The notes beneath the pieces were generated by a model, which worked only from the letters and a program-made list of their open reading frames with translations, was not told the origin of the DNA and did no database searches. A DNA stretch of 6,632 nucleotides from Melioribacteraceae bacterium (GTDB lineage Bacteria; Bacteroidota; Ignavibacteria; Ignavibacteriales; Melioribacteraceae). Position 1 is the stretch's first letter. Each line of letters begins with the position of its first letter. Below, piece after piece: positions 4,873 through 6,632 of the stretch. The DNA lies in contig WGAL01000047.1 of assembly GCA_015494845.1 (NCBI GenBank), positions 1-6,632 of the forward strand. Reading direction: 5' to 3'. The position numbers and the translations under genes are program-made.

Positions 4873-6632
4873 TTACTTCATCAAAATCATTTTCTTCGTT
4901 GCCGTAAAATCGCCCGCGCGTAATGTGTAGAAATAAATCCCCGAGCTTAATTTGCTTGCGTTGAACTGAACGGAATAATTGCCGGGAGTTTGTTTTTGGT
5001 TTACCAATGTTGCGATTTCGCGTCCGAGGATGTCGTAAATTTTTAATGTTACCGTTTGTAGAGACGCAAAATCTTGCGTCTCAACCGTAACCGTTGGTAT
5101 TGAATAATTTATTGTCGTTGTAGGATTAAACGGATTTGGGTAATTTTGAGATAATTCAAATTTTGTGGGGAGATTTTCATTTGCTTCATCTTCAACGCCA
5201 ACTGGAACAACCGAATATCTCCCGCCGTAATATCCCATGTCCGCGTGAACCGTTCCTAGACCTTGATGACAATCAATTACCGCATCGAGCGAATCCGGAT
5301 GTCCGGCGTCGATAGCCGGAGAATTTACTCCGTCGCCGCAAGCCATTGTGGACAAATAGTAGTAGTTGCCTATTGTCATTTTGAATTGTGGATTTTCGTC
5401 CAAACAGCCGGTTCCGAACCAACTTTCAGTCGAGGCTGAATCAACAAGAGAATAAGTTATTGTTGGCGTTCCGCCGCTGAGATAAAATTCGGGTTTTGTA
5501 TCTCCGTAAAAAATACTGTTAATAATTTCGGGAGTTGAGCTGGTGCTCAAATAAAATGCGCCGCCGTGGCTTGCGCTGTTGTCGGAAACCGTAGCGTTAA
5601 CAAATTTAGGCGATGCGCCATCCGCTAAACGGAACGCTCCGCCGAAACCTTCCGTTAAATTTTTAACAGCAAGAATATTGGAAAGCGTTGGAGAGGAATT
5701 CACAAACTCAATCGCGCCGCCGCCGGTTGTTGATTTATTTTCAATCAATTGCAGTTTGCGCAAAAACGGATTGGAATCTTTCATGAAAAGCGCGCCTCCG
5801 GCTTCAGTTTTTATCGATGAACCGGAATATCCGTTGTTCTCAAAATAGCAATCTTCAATTACGGCGTTTGAGTTTTCAATATAGATTGCTCCGCCGTACT
5901 TTGCTTTATCATGGTAAAAAACGGTATGCTTAACAATTACGCTGTCCGAATTGTAAATTGCAATTGCGCCGCCTCCTTGATATGTCATATCCATTTTATC
6001 AGCGTTGTCGAAACGGCAGTTTTCAATAACCGACGCTTGTTGTCCGGTTCCGTTAAGATTGCTAAAATATATTCCGTGCCAGCCATTTCCAGTAAATAAA
6101 ATATAATCGCCGTTCAAACCGTTGAAGCCGTTTTCCGGTCCGTGCGCAAGCAGAGTTCCTTCCACTTTAATTTGGTAAGCTCCGGTAAAAATAACTTTTT
6201 TAACATTGTCGGTAATTTCAAGTGTTTCATCTTGAGGAACTAAAATATCGCCGCTTACGTGAATTGTATCGCAATCCCAAACGCCGCTGACTTCGCCGGA
6301 GAAATAACACGGCGGATTTGAGCTTGTTCTGTCCCACCAGTTATCGGCGCCGCCGTATGCTCCCATATCGGAGGCAAGCGTTCCGAGTCCCGCAGTTGCG
6401 CAATCAAGCACCAAGTCGTTAATTGCGGGATGTCCGGCGTCAATCGCGGGAGAGTCGGAGTTGTAACCGCAAGCCGAACTCTGCAAATGATAATCTCCGT
6501 TTGCCGCATCTCGGAAAAGCGGGTCGGCGTTGTCGAGATTTGTAGTAGCCGTATCTTGTCCGACATAATTTCCTTGAATAATCGAGTATGTGTAAAGTCC
6601 GCCCGCTTGGAAATCCAAGTTGTTGCCGTTAT
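4873..6632 (-). CDS. Secreted parallel beta-helix protein with T9SS type A sorting domain, N-terminus outside window
   Basis: C-terminal 585 residues of a larger secreted or surface protein; the frame is open through the right edge (NGNN precedes the TTG at 6616-6618), so start and signal peptide are missing. In order: the end of one beta-helix unit; an SPAIDAGHP...DMGAYGG module (6349-6594) of the choice-of-anchor Q type; GEVSGVWDCDTIHVSGDILV strands; a right-handed beta-helix with six GGA[I/L/F] turns (5554-5973); a second SPAIDAGHP module (5221-5460); and the T9SS type A domain (about 4876-5163). That domain carries QNYPNPFNPTTTINYSIP and TLKIYDILGREIATLV, and ends in TKKMILMK. In T9SS bacteria such a domain directs passage through the outer membrane and is then removed. 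Pectate-lyase-like helices can bind or cut polysaccharides, but no catalytic motif is visible, so function is unknown. A 13-residue palindrome-encoded insertion interrupts the sorting domain. The gene looks richer in G+C than the deacetylase and intergenic regions. Confidence 0.9.
   Translation of the reverse strand, partial: NGNNLDFQAGGLYTYSIIQGNYVGQDTATTNLDNADPLFRDAANGDYHLQSSACGYNSDSPAIDAGHPAINDLVLDCATAGLGTLASDMGAYGGADNWWDRTSSNPPCYFSGEVSGVWDCDTIHVSGDILVPQDETLEITDNVKKVIFTGAYQIKVEGTLLAHGPENGFNGLNGDYILFTGNGWHGIYFSNLNGTGQQASVIENCRFDNADKMDMTYQGGGAIAIYNSDSVIVKHTVFYHDKAKYGGAIYIENSNAVIEDCYFENNGYSGSSIKTEAGGALFMKDSNPFLRKLQLIENKSTTGGGAIEFVNSSPTLSNILAVKNLTEGFGGAFRLADGASPKFVNATVSDNSASHGGAFYLSTSSTPEIINSIFYGDTKPEFYLSGGTPTITYSLVDSASTESWFGTGCLDENPQFKMTIGNYYYLSTMACGDGVNSPAIDAGHPDSLDAVIDCHQGLGTVHADMGYYGGRYSVVPVGVEDEANENLPTKFELSQNYPNPFNPTTTINYSIPTVTVETQDFASLQTVTLKIYDILGREIATLVNQKQTPGNYSVQFNASKLSSGIYFYTLRAGDFTATKKMILMK
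5048..5095. repeat. In-frame palindromic element inside the T9SS sorting domain, with flanking direct repeats
   Basis: GAGACGCAA (5061-5069), loop AATC, TTGCGTCTC (5074-5082) is a perfect 9-bp inverted repeat. It is bordered by AACGGTTAC (5087-5095) and AACGGTAAC (5048-5056) as read on the minus strand, offset by exactly 39 bp. The added 13 codons (TVTVETQDFASLQ) sit between SIP and TVTLKIYDILG, which are normally nearly contiguous in this domain. It resembles a small dispersed palindrome or MITE-like insertion. Confidence 0.7.
5221..5460 (-). repeat. Second SPAIDAGHP (choice-of-anchor Q-like) module
   Basis: About 80 residues from TYSLVD through NPQF, GNYYYLSTMACG, SPAIDAGHP and VIDC to DMGYYGG. 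It matches the module at 6349-6594 position by position. Its cysteines in MACG and VIDC are 23 residues apart, the same as in the other copy. It closes the beta-helix just before the T9SS domain. Confidence 0.75.
5554..5973 (-). repeat. Beta-helix ladder of GGA[I/L/F] turns, 26-residue period
   Basis: Six GGAI/GGAL/GGAF motifs occur at residue offsets of 26, 32, 26, 26 and 26. Several are preceded by a hydrophobic-x-x-N/D motif (FENN, LIEN, VSDN). This is the pattern of right-handed beta-helices and resembles the GGAI/FxxN repeats of chlamydial polymorphic membrane proteins. At the DNA level it appears as regularly spaced GCGCCGCC-like tracts on the plus strand. Confidence 0.75.
6349..6594 (-). 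repeat. First SPAIDAGHP (choice-of-anchor Q-like) module
   Basis: About 82 residues from YTYSIIQG through ADPLF, GDYHLQSSACG, SPAIDAGHP and VLDC to DMGAYGG. It is the earlier copy of the module at 5221-5460. It is preceded at the window edge by what looks like the last turn of another beta-helix, so the full protein probably repeats a helix-plus-cap unit. Confidence 0.72.

Noticed and set aside
5061..5082. The palindrome as a transcription terminator
   Set aside because: It lies inside an uninterrupted coding frame more than 60 codons before the stop, has no T-run, and a much better terminator lies after the gene.
6255..6566. Alternative minus-strand frame of 103 codons inside the beta-helix gene
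   Set aside because: Out-of-frame shadow of a well-supported coding region; the composition is unlike a protein domain.
6616..6618. TTG as the start of the beta-helix/T9SS protein
   Set aside because: The frame is open through the window edge (NGNN precedes it), there is no signal peptide, and the sequence begins in the middle of a beta-helix turn; the gene is 5'-partial.

Overview
The window comes from an AT-rich bacterium of the Bacteroidota/Chlorobiota/Ignavibacteriota (FCB) group. The best evidence is the C-terminal sorting domain of the gene at the right end (QNYPNPFNP, then a TLKIYDILGRE-like strand and a KKMILMK end). This is a type A cargo signal of the type IX secretion system (T9SS), and its wording is most like Ignavibacteria-type genomes. 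That placement is an inference from one domain plus base composition; there is no rRNA or other marker gene here.

All five genes are on the minus strand, so the order of transcription runs right to left. (1) 4873-6632: the C-terminal part of a large secreted parallel beta-helix protein with a T9SS signal. Its start lies beyond the right edge, and a strong intrinsic terminator follows it at 4805-4844. (2) 3577-4659: an inner-membrane permease of the ArsB/CitM ion-transporter superfamily, starting at TTG. (3) 2590-3483: a full-length Mrr-type (type IV) restriction endonuclease. (4) 616-2394: an exported protein with a glutamine-amidotransferase-like N-terminal domain fused to a NodB-type polysaccharide deacetylase domain. 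(5) 1-588: a second exported polysaccharide deacetylase, cut by the left edge. Genes 4 and 5 are 27 bp apart and probably form one operon acting on an extracellular or envelope glycan. Permease, mrr and the deacetylase pair are separated by 93 and 195 bp with no convincing terminator between them; nothing shows a common function.

No gap between genes exceeds about 215 bp. The gaps hold a terminator, a weak promoter candidate, ribosome binding sites and a 16-bp perfect palindrome. I found no tRNA, rRNA, CRISPR array, insertion sequence or integrase.

The most unusual item is a small palindromic element inside the T9SS signal domain (about 5048-5095). It adds 13 codons in frame, is flanked by near-identical short direct repeats, and its removal would restore the usual domain sequence. 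The same protein also shows a 26-residue GGA[I/L/F] ladder and two copies of an SPAIDAGHP module, each with a cysteine pair at identical spacing. I see no clear evidence of an undescribed multi-gene system.
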